DNA of 64,000 nucleotides, taken from Sitta carolinensis (Eukaryota; Chordata; Aves; Passeriformes; Sittidae). A program made the translations under genes and the position numbers. Below, in pieces: positions 39,640-52,391 of the stretch. The notes under the pieces are model-generated. The model searched no databases. It worked only from the letters and a program-made list of their open reading frames with translations, and had not been told where the DNA came from. Positions within the stretch are counted from its first letter, which is position 1. Every line of letters begins with the position of its first letter. The stretch spans positions 86,634,243 to 86,698,242 of the forward strand of contig CM063283.1 of NCBI GenBank assembly GCA_032173965.1, given 5' to 3'.

Positions 39640-40440
39640 AGAGGGAACATGGGTGACATCCACGTCTCTCCAGTGCAACCTGCCGCAGGCTGGCCGGAAG
39701 GAAACCCCCTCGGCTGAGAGGCGCTTGCTCCCGCTCGGCCGCTCGTAAGGGCGGGCTGGGCAAAGGCGGAGGCCAGGGGCCTGCTGCTGTGTGCGCCGGG
39801 GGCCGGGCCGAACCCGCGGGGCGCCCGGCCCAGGCGCGAGGTCCCAGGAGCGGTGCGAGATCCCGGGAGCGGTGCGGGGTCCCGGGAGCGGTGCGGGAGC
39901 GGTGCGGGATCCCGGGAGCGGTGCGGGGTCCCAGGAGCGGTGCGGGAGCGGTGCGGGGTCCCGGGAGCGGTGCGGGGTCCCGGGGGCGGTGCGGGAGCGG
40001 TGCGGGATCCCGGGAGCGGTGCGGGGTCCCGGGAGCGGTGCGGGAGCGGTGCGGGATCCGGGAGCGGTGCGGGGTCCCAGGAGCGGTGCGGGAGCGGTGC
40101 GGGGTCCCGGGAGCGGTGCGGGGTCCCGGGGGCGGTGCGGGATCCTGGGAGCGGTGCGGGATCCCGGGAGCGGTGCGGGGTCCCGGGGGCGGTGCGGGAT
40201 CCTGGGAGCAGTGCGGGGTCCCGGGAGCAGTGCGGGGTCCCGGGAGCGGTGCGGAGTCCCGGGAGCGGTGGGAAGCGGGGCCTGCAAGGCGCCCGGCGGC
40301 CACCGGGGGGCTTCATTTCCCCTCGAAAGGAGCTCTGCCGGGAGGCGCTTCCCGGGAAAGCGGCTTGTTAGCGCTAATGAGAGCCCGCCTGTTCTGCTCC
40401 CGCGGCTCGGCGTTTACTGCTGGCTCACGGTGTAGCCATT
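39640..40440. promoter_or_regulatory. Isolated CpG-rich block around a minisatellite
   Basis: This is a strongly GC- and CpG-rich island in an otherwise AT-rich intergenic region. About half of it is the 19-bp minisatellite. The flanks (39,660-39,835 and 40,273-40,430) are GC-rich without being repetitive, as in a promoter-type CpG island. No protein-coding exon can be supported, because every frame through the repeat stays open trivially. It could be the start of a noncoding RNA, a distal CpG island or a repeat-driven island. Confidence 0.5.
39836..40272 (+). repeat. GC-rich 19-bp minisatellite
   Basis: The core unit is GCGGGGTCCCGGGAGCGGT (19 bp), repeated roughly two dozen times over about 437 bp. 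Variants include GGATCC for GGTCCC, GGGGGCGGT for GGGAGCGGT and GAGCAGT. A shortened 11-bp unit (GCGGGAGCGGT) is interspersed. Variant spelling is patterned along the array, indicating local duplication of blocks. Confidence 0.92.
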
Positions 40441-43210
40441 TAAAGGTATCTCGGCATCCCTGTTTATTTTGAGGGTCTCACGTCTGTCAGCCTTCACCAA
40501 GAAGAGGCTAATACGCTTAAGCACGTTTTACTCTACGCTGGAGCCTTAATAACAACCAAGGCCATTAGGGGGGCAGGACGGCCCCAAATGCTGGACTAAA
40601 TGCTCTTTCCAGCCTGACAGGCTCCTGTGACTGTGGTGCTCCTCTACTCTCTGAGGTAAATGGGTGCTTCAGTAATTTCTTGCTTAAATAATTATCCATG
40701 AGAGTAATTCATATTAATAACTATAATACATCGGGGCTTTTTAAAAACACTTACATTCATTCGTTAGATCTCAAAGTGCTTTATAAATGAGGTCAGTGTA
40801 ATTAACCCCATTGAACCACTGCTGCAAAGAAAATCCTGATGTGCCCATAACTGATGCTGTCACTTGGCATCAGCTGGACCAATGGTCCTGTTTCTAGCAC
40901 CTTTAATCCAATCTGGAATCAAAACCAAAACAGCGGAAAGCCTCCATATTAGATAAGGTTTTTGGTCACAGAAGCTGCCATTGCCTTGAAGGGAGGAAGG
41001 AAATAGCCTGGAAGAATTTGGAAACTGCCCTGCTGTGCTTAAAGTGGTTGGGGATCGCTGAAGAACTGAAATAAGCAGAAGCAGCAGTTGGCAAAAACTG
41101 CTGGAAGAGTAGCAGTGAGGAGAGTGAAGTTTCTTAAGTAATGTGTAGCTTAGAGAGCTGTCACAGTTTTTGAGAGAGACTCCTGCCCTTCCTTGGAGGA
41201 AAACGTTCCCAGTGATCTGAAAGAGTGAGGGGGCTAAAGCCCTAAAAGGAGGCCTCCAATTTTAGAAATGTCTCTCCTCACCATAATCCCTCCACTTTTA
41301 TAACAGTTTCTACGTATGACATTATACTAACTGCGTTACTGACAAATCCTTCATTTGCATTAGATTTAAGTGTCTTCCCTCCCATCACTCCTCACAGTTA
41401 AAAATACATTACAGAAATTACTATCCTGCCTAGGAAAATGTGTGATGACTCTGGTGTCTGTCGTTTATTTCTAAAACATTTTGGCACTTTTCCTTCTGAG
41501 TTGTCTTTTCCCTTCAGCTTTGAGAGGGGAAAAGGAAAGTGCAGGGTTAGGGCAAGATTTTTCCATTTCCCTGGTTATTGCATGCATGCATTGCAGCCCA
41601 CATGCCAGGCATGACGGAATCTAAATGCTGGGCAGGAACAGTGAAATCCTCAGGAGGAAAGGAGAATAGAAAGCACAGAGAAGGCACAGTTTGGGCTGCC
41701 ATCACAATGACCATATCGAATCAGACCAAAAGTATTGGCCCAAGATCTTTTCTTCCTACACTGCCCAATATTTACAGAAAGACTGTCAGCAGACAGCAAG
41801 TGAAGCATAACCATTCCTTTCATATGACCTTTCAGCTCCTGCAAAAAGGAAAAATTCAACCATGCTTTCACCTCCTTTCTACATGGACTAAATTTGGCCT
41901 TCTGCATGCAAACTGCCCTCTGATGTTCTTTACTCCTTTCTCCTGCAGGCCTACAGCTGATGCCCCAGTGTCTTGTCTCAGGGGCTGCTCGTGTAGGGTG
42001 TTTCTGAGCATTAATCATGCTGCAGACATCCGTTCTCCCTCTGATAAGAGCCTGGCTCAATCTGTAAGGAAAGGAGGGGAATCAATCTGCCTGATTGCCA
42101 TAGACCCTTCATTTTGCACTGCTTAGCCCCTTGCCAAGCAGAGCAGCAGGGGAGTCTCCGCTCAGTTGCTCCCAGCAGGTGTCACTATGGAATGGGAAAA
42201 TGCAATTCCAGGGCTGGGAAAGAAGTCTGGCTGCAGGCGGAGCATCCTGTGACACTGCCGCCGAGGTAGCATGCCACTGTGTCCCGGAAACTTTCATAAT
42301 TAGATCTGAAGCAGACGTGCTGCCACCCTCTGCTTTCCCTCCCTTTTTCCCCTTCGTTGCAGCAGCCATAATAGTAGGTTGGGGGAGATTTTGATTTTTT
42401 TTTAAGGCATTGCTTAGCAATGAATGCAGAGACACCCATCTTCATGGATCACTACCCTGTGTAGTAACACAGCACAATAACGTGTAAAGTTTCCAGAACT
42501 GTTGGTAATTACTGATAAGCCCAGTTCAGCTCTCAGTTCCATACAAAGCTGGGTAAACAATGGGAGGAAAAAATTAATTAGAGCGCATGTTTGCTAAAGC
42601 TAGCTAGTGATTCCATCTGATCACGTTCCTGCTCCTTTTATTCCCTTTGCACAAACATTTGGGTGGCCAGTTTTTTTTCTAGCAGCTAGGTGTGGAGGGG
42701 GAGCCTTAGTCTGTGCAAATAAAATGTCCCTCTCTAAGCCATGGGCCCTTCTGGCAGGTGCTTGCCTATGCTCTGCCCTTGTGTTTGCATCTGGGAAGGT
42801 GTTTGGAGGCCTGGGAAGGTAGAAGTCAAATGGGCATCTCTCCTGAGCAGTACTGGGAATCTATACATCTGCAAAAACAATGGGGGAAGAGAGAAGAGAG
42901 GAAAAGAATGAATGGGAGACAGTCGTAAGGACACTCGTGTGGATATATTTCACACGTCTTGACCCCAGAGTGCCTTTGTATGTCTCTGTGACAGCAAACA
43001 CAGACTATGTGAAGAGGCAGAGGGGAATCCACCATCTCACAGAAAGTTCCTCTTAGGCGTGCTCTGAATGCACTGGTGATGTGACCGTTTGGCTTGGCTT
43101 GGATTGCCTCAGACAACTTCTGTATGTTCCTATGTTATCCTTTATGATTGGCTGAACCCCCTCACTACCGTAGGTCTGACTTACTAACATCAAAGCAAGA
43201 CTAGTTTTGA

Positions 43211-43276
43211 GAAGGTAATCAGAGCAGATGACCTCCAAATGTCCCTTCCAGCTAAAATAACTCTGTAATTCTATTA
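43211..43276 (+). mobile_element. CR1 3' tail remnant
   Basis: GCAGATGACCTCCAAATGTC followed by CCTTCCAGCTAAAATAACTC and a tail of CTGTAATTCTATT matches the last 60 or so bases of a CR1 element in sense orientation. Nothing clearly CR1-like remains upstream, so it is either extremely 5'-truncated or eroded. Confidence 0.75.
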
Positions 43277-46200
43277 ATGTGGTTTATCAGTTTTATGCAG
43301 AAGCAATGTCTGATCTTCTGTTCTGCCATTCTTGGAGATCAGGAATGTGATCAGGATGAATGTGACATCTCCTCAACTGATTATAAATATTGTGTACATC
43401 TTTCTCTCTTCTGCATCTTCAGAGAAACTCAGATTCCTCAGATTGAGAGGGAAACTCTGCTGGTGAGGACCATGTTTGATCAAGGATAAACAGAGAAAGG
43501 ACTTGAGTGCCCTCAGCATCACATCTCCATTCCCTGGAGTGCTCCCTCAGAGTCAGTGCATCAGTGATTTCAGATTCATCTCCAACGTGTAGCAACCAGG
43601 TCAGGCAATTATAGGTATGGCTTGATGTTTTGCTGTCAATGAGGAGTTGGTGAGACCTGGCATCTGCTTAGACTCATTACGTGTTTCTACTCTTGTGAAG
43701 AAATACTTGGCAGATGGATCCATAAAATCCTGCACTTAAGTGCACCCCTTTTATTGCTGTTGTTCATGCCCTGGTATGCAAAGCTGTGTTTTATAGGGTG
43801 TTGGGAAAGAATTAGATCAGAGCTAACGTGATTTACCCATGATACCTTCAACAAGAAGAGGAGTTCAAAAGATAGGAAATCATCTATGAGGGAAATCAGG
43901 CTTCACATATCTTTTACTGCTGGGACACAATAAAAAATGGGTTCTGGGCAGAGGTATAATATCAGTCCCTCCTTTTCCCACTAGTACATTGGACAACAAG
44001 GACCCCATCTAACTAAGCCTTCAGGGTCTCTCTTGGTCTCCAGCCACAAGTATCTGCCCTGGCAGTATGCTTCTAAAACAAGCTCACAGTGTGTGAATGT
44101 AAATAAATTCTTCCCTCTCCCTGTCTGGGATACTTTCAGGAAAGAAAATATCCCTATTTTCTAATTTTCTAATTTTTGTTTATTCTGAGTACAATTGCTG
44201 GATGTAGGCCATTCTAATTAAACTGCAAACTTTCATAGAGAGCTCAGATGTTGAAGAAATCGATGTCAAGCATTACACAAGTCTGTATCATTTGTACTCA
44301 TCTTTTTAAATTCCACTGACATAGAAGAGTAGCAAAAACCACCACAAAACTCCAAAAGAAGCCCCCCCAGATCTGTTTGCTCTTGCATTTTGGCTCTCTC
44401 TGGGGTCCTCATGGAATTTACAAAACTGGGAGCAGAGCCTGACGCAGGGTGTCAGCTGGTAAATGTGGGTGGTACTTGGGTGTCAGATAAAGATTAGTTT
44501 AGAAATGCAGCTGAGGAGAAGGAAGCCTCCTTCTGTACCCAGCACAGCCCCTGCATATCAGGTATCAAATTTGATATCATGTAGCGAGCGAGTGCTTGGC
44601 AAGCTGTTCCTCGTGCATAGGTTACAGAGGTGGTGCTGCTTTAGCATACATAATTGTCCTGGGTGTCCAGCAGAAGACCCCGAGACACTTTGCTCGCTGT
44701 GCGGTAGAGCCTGGGCCATCAGCCAGCCGAGCTGCGTGCACTTCTCATGCTCAATTAGCAGGTTCAGGCTGTGTCTGCAGCCCACACTGACTGCAGTGCC
44801 AAGGCACCAGTTGCCCTCAGCAGCTAATCATATAGAACTGCAAAGTACAGTCAATTATGTAGGTACAATTTATTCCATGGTATGTTCCCTACATGTGAAA
44901 TTGTGTGTGGTTTTCTGCTAGTGATGTAGGTTGTTGCTCCCAGCGTTGTCCCTTTGGGTCCTGTTGTCAGGTGCTAATTCCTTCTCTCTGCTCTGTGCCA
45001 GACTGTGACCTGCACCTGGTGTTCAGGAGGCCATGACTAACACCAAATATGTAAATTTTTCTCTTGAGATAAACTCTTGGGGAGTCTAGATTTTGGCTGG
45101 TTTTTCTTTGTTTTTTTTTCTCTTTGCTTTGACATCTTTTGCCTTCTAAGATAGGATCCCAAACATTTAAATAGTAGTTCTCTGCTGCTGGAAGACTGGC
45201 TAGTGTCAGGATTTCTGTGAAAGCTTCCTGCTGATCACTCAGTCATTCCCAACAGTGTTTTTTTCAGTGCACTGAAACACACAGCAGCCTAATACAGAGA
45301 TTCTTGGTTGACCTCAGTCATCCACAGAGACAGAGAGATATGACTTATATGTCCAGAGAATATATGGGAAACTCCTTAAAAATAGGAAGGTTCTTGTTTT
45401 ATAAGCATCCAGTGAGTCCCTTTTCAGAGAGAAACATGTTTTCCAGACTGTGCATCATGTTTGCAGGAAGATTTGTTACAACTGCATTGTTTGTTTGGGG
45501 TGAAGAGAGATGCACTGGTGCTTTATAAGGACACTAAAAATCATTAAAGAAAAAACAAAATAAAAACAACATAGGAGTTATTTATGAATGATTGACAATC
45601 ATCTGAGGGCAGTGTATGAGCAAACCTTGTTTTCTCCTCTGTCTCTGCTTGCTACAGTAAGTGTTTGGCAGCTCTGCCGTTTGTCTGGGTAAAGGTGAAA
45701 TGTCCATTTTGTTTTGAGGAGAAATCAAGCATTTTTACAGTGCATCTCAGTTAAAATTTAGTTCTTAGGTTGCAAAGAAGCCTTTACTGCCACACTATAA
45801 ATGAGGTGTAAGTCCACTGAAATAAACACAGACTGGTTTAAGCAGAGACCAGAAAGCACTACTACATGTTTCTTTTAAAAGAAATGAAAATAAAAATCAA
45901 CTAATTAACCAAACAACAAAAAACCTGGGAAGACAGTGAAAGATAAAGATGTATTTGAATGATCTAGTAGTTTTATCTATACCAAGAACCACTCATTCAT
46001 TAAGCTATTCTTGCTTTGCCGACATCATTGAGCAGGTAGAAACCAAACTCTTCCGTCCTTCTCCAGCATTTGCTACTTCTCGCCTGCTTTCCAGTTTGGA
46101 AATCAAACACTTGACTCTCCCTCTGCTATGGACATTAGAAAGGCTTCTGTTGTGTTCCCTTCCTTGAGTTGGCTTCCAGTTCAAATGGCAGTGGACAGGC

Positions 46201-49200
46201 CAGATAGGAAAGGTCAAATGGTTAATTTGTAAATGGAATTATCAATTTCAGGAGAAAATAATCCTGTGTATTGGGGATGTCACTGGCAGCGACAAGGAAG
46301 GCATCCAGATGCTAGTGAGAACTGATGGACATGTGAAGGACACAGCCCTGTGCTGCTTTTGTGCCACTGGTGTAGGAATAATTGCCCTGCACACATATCT
46401 TGATGTCGGGAAGGCAAAATGTCTGGCTGTAACAGTCTATGGTCTGACATAAAACAAAACACAACAAAGCTAGGCAGGAAAAGAGCAAGAATTAGGAGAG
46501 CAATAATAAGATCACACAGTAAGTAACTGCCTACATGCACAATTAGAGGGTTCCAAACCATTTTAAAGAGGAGTTGTGTGAATAATTGATTTTTCAGTTC
46601 ACTGGTCAAACTGAAGAAAAATACCATTCATTTTGGATTGACCTGAAGCATAAAATTTTATTGGTTTTCTTGGAAAAAAATTTTTTAAAAAAATTAGGGA
46701 AAATTATTTGGGGTTGAAGTCAAAGTTAATGATTCATTTATTTGGAGTAATTGAAATGCTCATTAAGTACAATTTAAATTTAGAGAAATTTAGAAATAAC
46801 TTTTGAACAAAAAAATAATTTTTTGAAAATACATGAAAAATATTGTGGAAAAAATGAAAATAATTTCTCATTTTTTAAAATAATGGTCCTTTTCAGTCAA
46901 AATTATTAGCCAAGTCAAGCCAATTTCAAACAATTTTGACCTGACTTGTTTGCCTAGTACCTAGCAACACTGCTTCCCTCTGTCCTTCAACTCTTCTTTC
47001 ACAGAACAGTGCATTTGTTGGAAGACAGATTGTAAACAAATTCCGAGGGAAATGATGGCTTTATTTTCAAATGAGGATTTTAAACTTAATTTTGTCAGAT
47101 GTGAACAACATAATTCTAAATCTATTCCTCTGTTGTGAAACTAAGATTAGAGAAAAAATATACAAGTGAAGAACTAATTTATTCTTTTATTTTTAAGTAA
47201 TAAATAAACAATGTAAATAAGGTTTGACAAATGAAGAAAGTTTTACTTGAGCAGTCCATAACACCCATCACTAGTCCTGAGGGGGAAAAAAAAAATATAG
47301 CCTGTGGTGTCAGAGTATTCAGAGAAGCATCACGGGTTTTCCCTGTAGTTCCAAAGTCATCATTCCTGTGGCAAGCTGGTGGTTACCCGAGGTGCAGAGG
47401 GCGGTTTGGGGGTCCTGTGTGGAGCTGAGGGTGGGCAGGATCATTGTCTGGTCATGCTGACTGCCCAGGTGTCAGCTCCCAAGGCTGGATCTCTCTTTCT
47501 CACTTCCTAAGGAAAAGCTGGCATGCCTCCTGTGGGCTGTGCTTTCAAGCTTGCTCTTCTTCCTGCAACAGTTCAAAGATCAAAGAGGGAGCAGAGGCTG
47601 TTTCCCAGGAGCCGAAAGACACCCATCACACAGACCCTGTGGGAGATGCCTGGCAAAGGATCAGAATTTAGGGATCATTTTGTTTGGTAGCCAGTTGTTC
47701 CAGTTCTTTAATATTCATTACATTGAAAATATTTTTTCTCTTATAAATACCATCTTTATTGGTTGTCTCTCTTAAGTGTGTTTTATTTCTGCACATTATA
47801 CTTCATATATACACTTAAAAGTTCCTGAATGGATCACTTTTCCTTACAATAACTGAGTAACTTTGAGCAAGAAAAGGAAAGAAGCTGTCTAACATGACCA
47901 CCCTTCTCATATCCACCTCTCAGAATCACTGACCTGGTACATTTTGTGGCCAGGGCCTCTGTCTGGCTCAGGGGCTGAGGTCTTTGCTCGCAGGGAGTGT
48001 ATTAACTGCTCCTCACATGGGCTCAGCAGAAGACCACAGGCAGTTAATTATGGCTCTGAAGCCTAAGCAGCTCTCCAAAATGAAGACACCGTGAGCTAGT
48101 TAGGTTATGGAAAATAATGGGCACTATACATGTGCTTCGATACATTTGATTTTCTTTTGATTTGTCTGAAAGCCTCTCATTCTCTGTCTTTCTTCCCCCA
48201 ATGTAATTTTCCTTTTTTCTCTTCCCATTCCCAGTTCGAACCTGACTTACAGAGTTTATGAGGGAGAACCAGACCCCAGAACAGCCACCGATCTTAAGGG
48301 GATCGGGTTTCTGCCCATATCACTCTGTCCTTTGGGTGCTGCTGAAGCAATTTATTCTATATTAAAAGTTTATTAGGGACAACCAGTCTTGTTTTTCGTT
48401 AGGAGTTTCTATATTTTTTCCCAGAAAAAAGAAGGAAATAAGCAGTCACACCAAGATGGATACATAAAACAATTAATAATGATAAAAATAATATCCTCAC
48501 TGTCATTGATGACCCCACTATGATATTCCTTTTAAGGCAGTAGCTCACCCTATGTGAGCTGTCTGTGCAAAAGGATAAAAAAAAACCAACCCAACCAGCT
48601 TCTCATGGTGTATAAAGAAATTGAAACCTGTTTATTTATGACTGGATAAGAATGAGCTGCCTCATTAATGTGGTATAAAATGGGTATAATTCAGCATTCT
48701 GTACAATCCTCCATGACGTGTTGACAGGTGCTGTCATGCACTATCACTTTTAGGTTATTGCACTCTAATAGACTACAATTATAGCTCATTTAATATGATA
48801 TGACAGTGGGGAAGCACGTGCGAGGTTACAAGCAGTTACACTTACCGAACAAGCTGGTGGCAATGTGTACAGCTACAGGTAAATATTGCAGGGGGCAAAT
48901 CCCCTTTCCACTGTCACAGAGCCCAAATGTCTGTGGCTACAGGTCTTATGCATATAGTTCTTGCAATGAAACATTTGTGCTTCGCATTTTCTCTTTTTTC
49001 CCCCATAAATGCCAATATTACTGCTTTCAGTTGTGCCTCCTAATGTTGCTCCAACAGTCGAAACCACAGCAGGGGGTGGAGTAGACTTGAAGAAAAGCCG
49101 AAGCTGTAAGTAGCACAAGATTTATAACAGTTGGCAGCCCAACATCTCATCTCATACAAACAACTCGGTTTCCTTTTGGCGGCCTGCTGTGCCACTAACA

Positions 49201-51085
49201 AGGCAGGCTACAAAATTCACCCACTGGGTGATGGGGAAAGGCAGCACGAAGCACACACCGGCATCATTTTCATATGGTAGGAGAACAGCAAAAAAGTTGG
49301 GCCCTGCGTACTGATTTCAATCATTAGAGAGGAAAACTGCAGAACTGGATAGAAATGCTGGATAGATATATTTAAACTAGTTAAAAACAAAAGTCCCCTC
49401 AGGGGACTTAAAGATTTCTCAACCTTTCTAACTCGAGCATTTCAGGGTTTTGCTGGGGCAAGTTTTGAATTGTGGCCATGTAGGTGGTATTATAAGCCAA
49501 AAAGACGCCAGCCAGTCTGTGTTTTTGTCTAAGCCATGTACTAAAGTGAGTGATTTTGCTGCTTCTTGCCTAAAATGTGTTTCTGATATTGTTTTAAATG
49601 CTGAGGTTGTAGATATTCTTGCACACTGAGCAACTGTATGATATGTTCCTTCTGGGAGTGTCCACACACTTAAATTCAAGGATTTAAATATAAAAACTTA
49701 GACGCTGGCTCTGTGCAACATTTTGCACAGAAAGCCAGCTTCCTGGCCCATGCAGCCATGGTGCCTCGACAGCTGGATCACGCCATCTGGGTCAGGATGC
49801 CGCCTCTCTGTTTCACGCACCCGCAGAGCCGGAGTAACACTCCTCAACCGGTTTGTAATGAAACATCTCCTTTGCATTACAAAGAATGTGCTTGTTCGCT
49901 GAAACTCTTTCCCCATCAGCAGCAATCATATGCTTGGCATACCTCCTGGAAGAGCACACATTCAGCCTCCTCTGCTGCTCTTCTGCTGCATGGAAGGCTC
50001 AGCCTGGTGAGCTGTTGCCTTCCTCCCTCCCTTCCTGAGCTTTCTTCATGTCTCCTTCAGAATTAATTTTTCCCTGCCATACATTACACATTTCCAAATC
50101 TCCAGCTCCCACCATGTTCTCTGTGTGTCTGCTTTGGCTCCTGCCATGGGGTCAGTGAAGGGGAAGGGAGGTAAATCTCAGATCAGGTCCAGGACGAGGC
50201 TACTGCTTCTCTGCCAGTGGCAAATGATTCCCAGCCAGCCCTGTGTGCCTGAGAAAGTGGACTTTTCTGACCGCGGCTACTTTTCAGGGGAGATGTCTAT
50301 GCACATTTCAGCTGGTTGCTATGTCCTGTGGACTTGCCCAAAGGATGTATACTGCAGCCATTGTCTCATACAAACCATGTTAAACTAACCGTGCCCTTTG
50401 GCTCTTCATGGGATTGCAGTCCTAAAGAAAACATCACAAATAAGTCCCCTTCTAAAAATGGTAGTGTGTTATTTTGCATTTTTTCCTGCTATTTTCTGCC
50501 TCTAACCCAAGGGAAATATTGAATTAATTCAGTATACTGGGTGCTGGAGAGGAAATTCGACAAGTGTTGATATAATCATGCAACACTTGCCATTTAATAT
50601 TATTGCAAATTTGTTGCAGGACTCTGAAAAATTCACCTTACTCTTCATGGAAGAACCTCTTTTGCAGACCAGTAATGCAAATTCTATGGTTCTCTCTGAA
50701 AATCTCCCATTTAATGTCACTGTTGTTTTCCAATTATCCTACAATAAAATGTAAGTTGTTAATATTAAGTTAACATTAAGATAAACTAAATAATTTATAA
50801 ATATTTCGACTATATTCATTAGTAATTTATGCTTTTAAAAGGATGTTGATCCTGTGTAATAGCTATCAGCCCTTTTGCTTGTGATCATTCTCAAATCTCA
50901 AAATAGCATTTTTTTTCAGTTATGAAAGTACTAAAATATCAAAGCTTGCATTAGTATACCATTAATGTCCCATGGCTAAGGTCTACTAAGAAAGTGTTAG
51001 TGCTAACATTGTCTTGACAAAGAAAACTTTGCAGGATAAAAGCTACTAACAGTAGCATCTATTATGCTCCACATAATATTGCTGC

Positions 51086-51182
51086 AAAAGAAAAAAAAAA
51101 TATTCCAAAAAAACCCCCAAAAAACCAAACACAAAACCCAAAAAAACCAAAACCTAAAAAAAACGAAAACCAAAAAAAAACC
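51086..51182. repeat. A-rich tract with interspersed CC
   Basis: Long A runs separated by C clusters (AAAACCCAAAAAAACC type). This is low complexity and explains the Phe/Trp-rich open frame on the minus strand. Confidence 0.85.
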
Positions 51183-52391
51183 TGTCTGGGGCTGAAGGGG
51201 CGCAAGGCAGAAACCTTCACTCCTGAATTTTCTATTATTTTTCTTGTTTGGCATGAAAAGTCATCTCTGTAAATTGAGGCCCAGTTGTACCCAAAGCTTC
51301 TGACTGATCAGTGTTTGATTGACAGGAATTCTGTTATTGTTTTTGTTTCTTTTGGTTTTTTTTCTTGTCTGTATCTGAAAAAAGATTTTTTTTACTGAGT
51401 GGGAAGATTAGGAAGGGGACTAAGGGTTAATGCTGCTTGAAATAAAAATCCAAGTGAATTTCTACAATTATCTGCTGAGGTCTCCTGAGGGTTGCCACAG
51501 ATGGCATGTGATCCTCCTGCCTTGGATGGCACCCAGTACCTCTGGATGGGGCTGAGGGGTGAAAGGAGCATTAGACATGGAGATTTTCTGCAAACTGGTT
51601 GTGAGACAGCATCAGCAGCAGAGCCCTATTACAAACTTCGGTGATTATATAGCTTCTTTTAATACTTCATGCTTGTAATAAGCACCTTTCTTCCCCCTTC
51701 TCACCACTGCTTTCATAGTCTGGGAAAGCAATTTATTTAGTGCCTTTGCTATGTACAGAAATTCGATTGTGGCTGTGTGATTTTAGTCAAGTTTTCAGGA
51801 ATGAAACAATGTGTTTCATCCTGCTACTGTAGAGTGATTTCTAACACATTTCATAAATTTCATTATGAAAGAAGATGTCAAGTAGAGAATTCAAAGTCCT
51901 CTTTTTAGTGTCTGTCTTCATGAACTGCTCACAGTGGATAATGCCATAACCTCTACCGGTATAATGGAACATTATCAAAGGCAGACATTCGCAAATCAAC
52001 AGGGAGGTAGAGACCTGAAAGGCTTTTTGTTTTGTTTTTAGTTCTGATGAAGGATGATCAGCTCTTTGCGAGTACCTCTAGGTTTTAGGCTTTGTACTCG
52101 ACTTGATAAAACCTTGATGAAGTGGTGAGCCTTACCTTTTCCCTCTTTGTTCCTAAGAACACATTAGTGGGGGTGTTTTGGACTACATGCAGAATTCTTC
52201 TATTTTATCCTTACATAAGGAAGACTTTGGTAGTCACAAAGTAATGAATAGAGGAATTACGCTTTTCAAATTATAAGTTTAAGATTATTGAATGCTTTTA
52301 AAATCAAATTCCCTGTGAAATCAACAGTTTGTTCCTTGACATACTCACCAAAATACTGTGAGTCATATTAAAATTTGTTTAGTTAGACAGA

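Larger units (their letters stand above)
40441..52380. other. Intergenic region, no supported gene
   Basis: Mostly unique non-coding sequence. Open frames of up to about 180 codons (for example 41,578-42,126 and 44,463-44,921) have no recognisable domains or splice context. A CR1 tail (43,211) and an A/C-rich tract (51,086) are listed separately. Motif-rich stretches at 42,440-42,610 and 44,740-44,880 are given as findings. Confidence 0.5.

Noticed and set aside
39521..40472. Open frames of 170-260 codons on both strands with Pro-Gly-Thr-Ala or Arg-Cys-Gly repeats
   Set aside because: All arise from the 19-bp GC-rich minisatellite, with three frames open at once on each strand. There is no splice or start context.
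40585..40640. Possible eroded CR1 tail (GGACTAAATGCTCTTTCC)
   Set aside because: The match to a CR1 terminus is short and lacks the characteristic ATTCTGTG tail.
41578..42126. A 182-codon open frame, with part of it resembling an amniote interspersed repeat (about 41,700-41,790)
   Set aside because: The composition is not protein-like. The repeat resemblance (TATCGAATCAGACCAAAAG) is too short and diverged to call a family by eye.
48220..48250. GTTCGAAC resembling a tRNA T-loop
   Set aside because: No acceptor stem, D-arm or anticodon arm can be formed around it.
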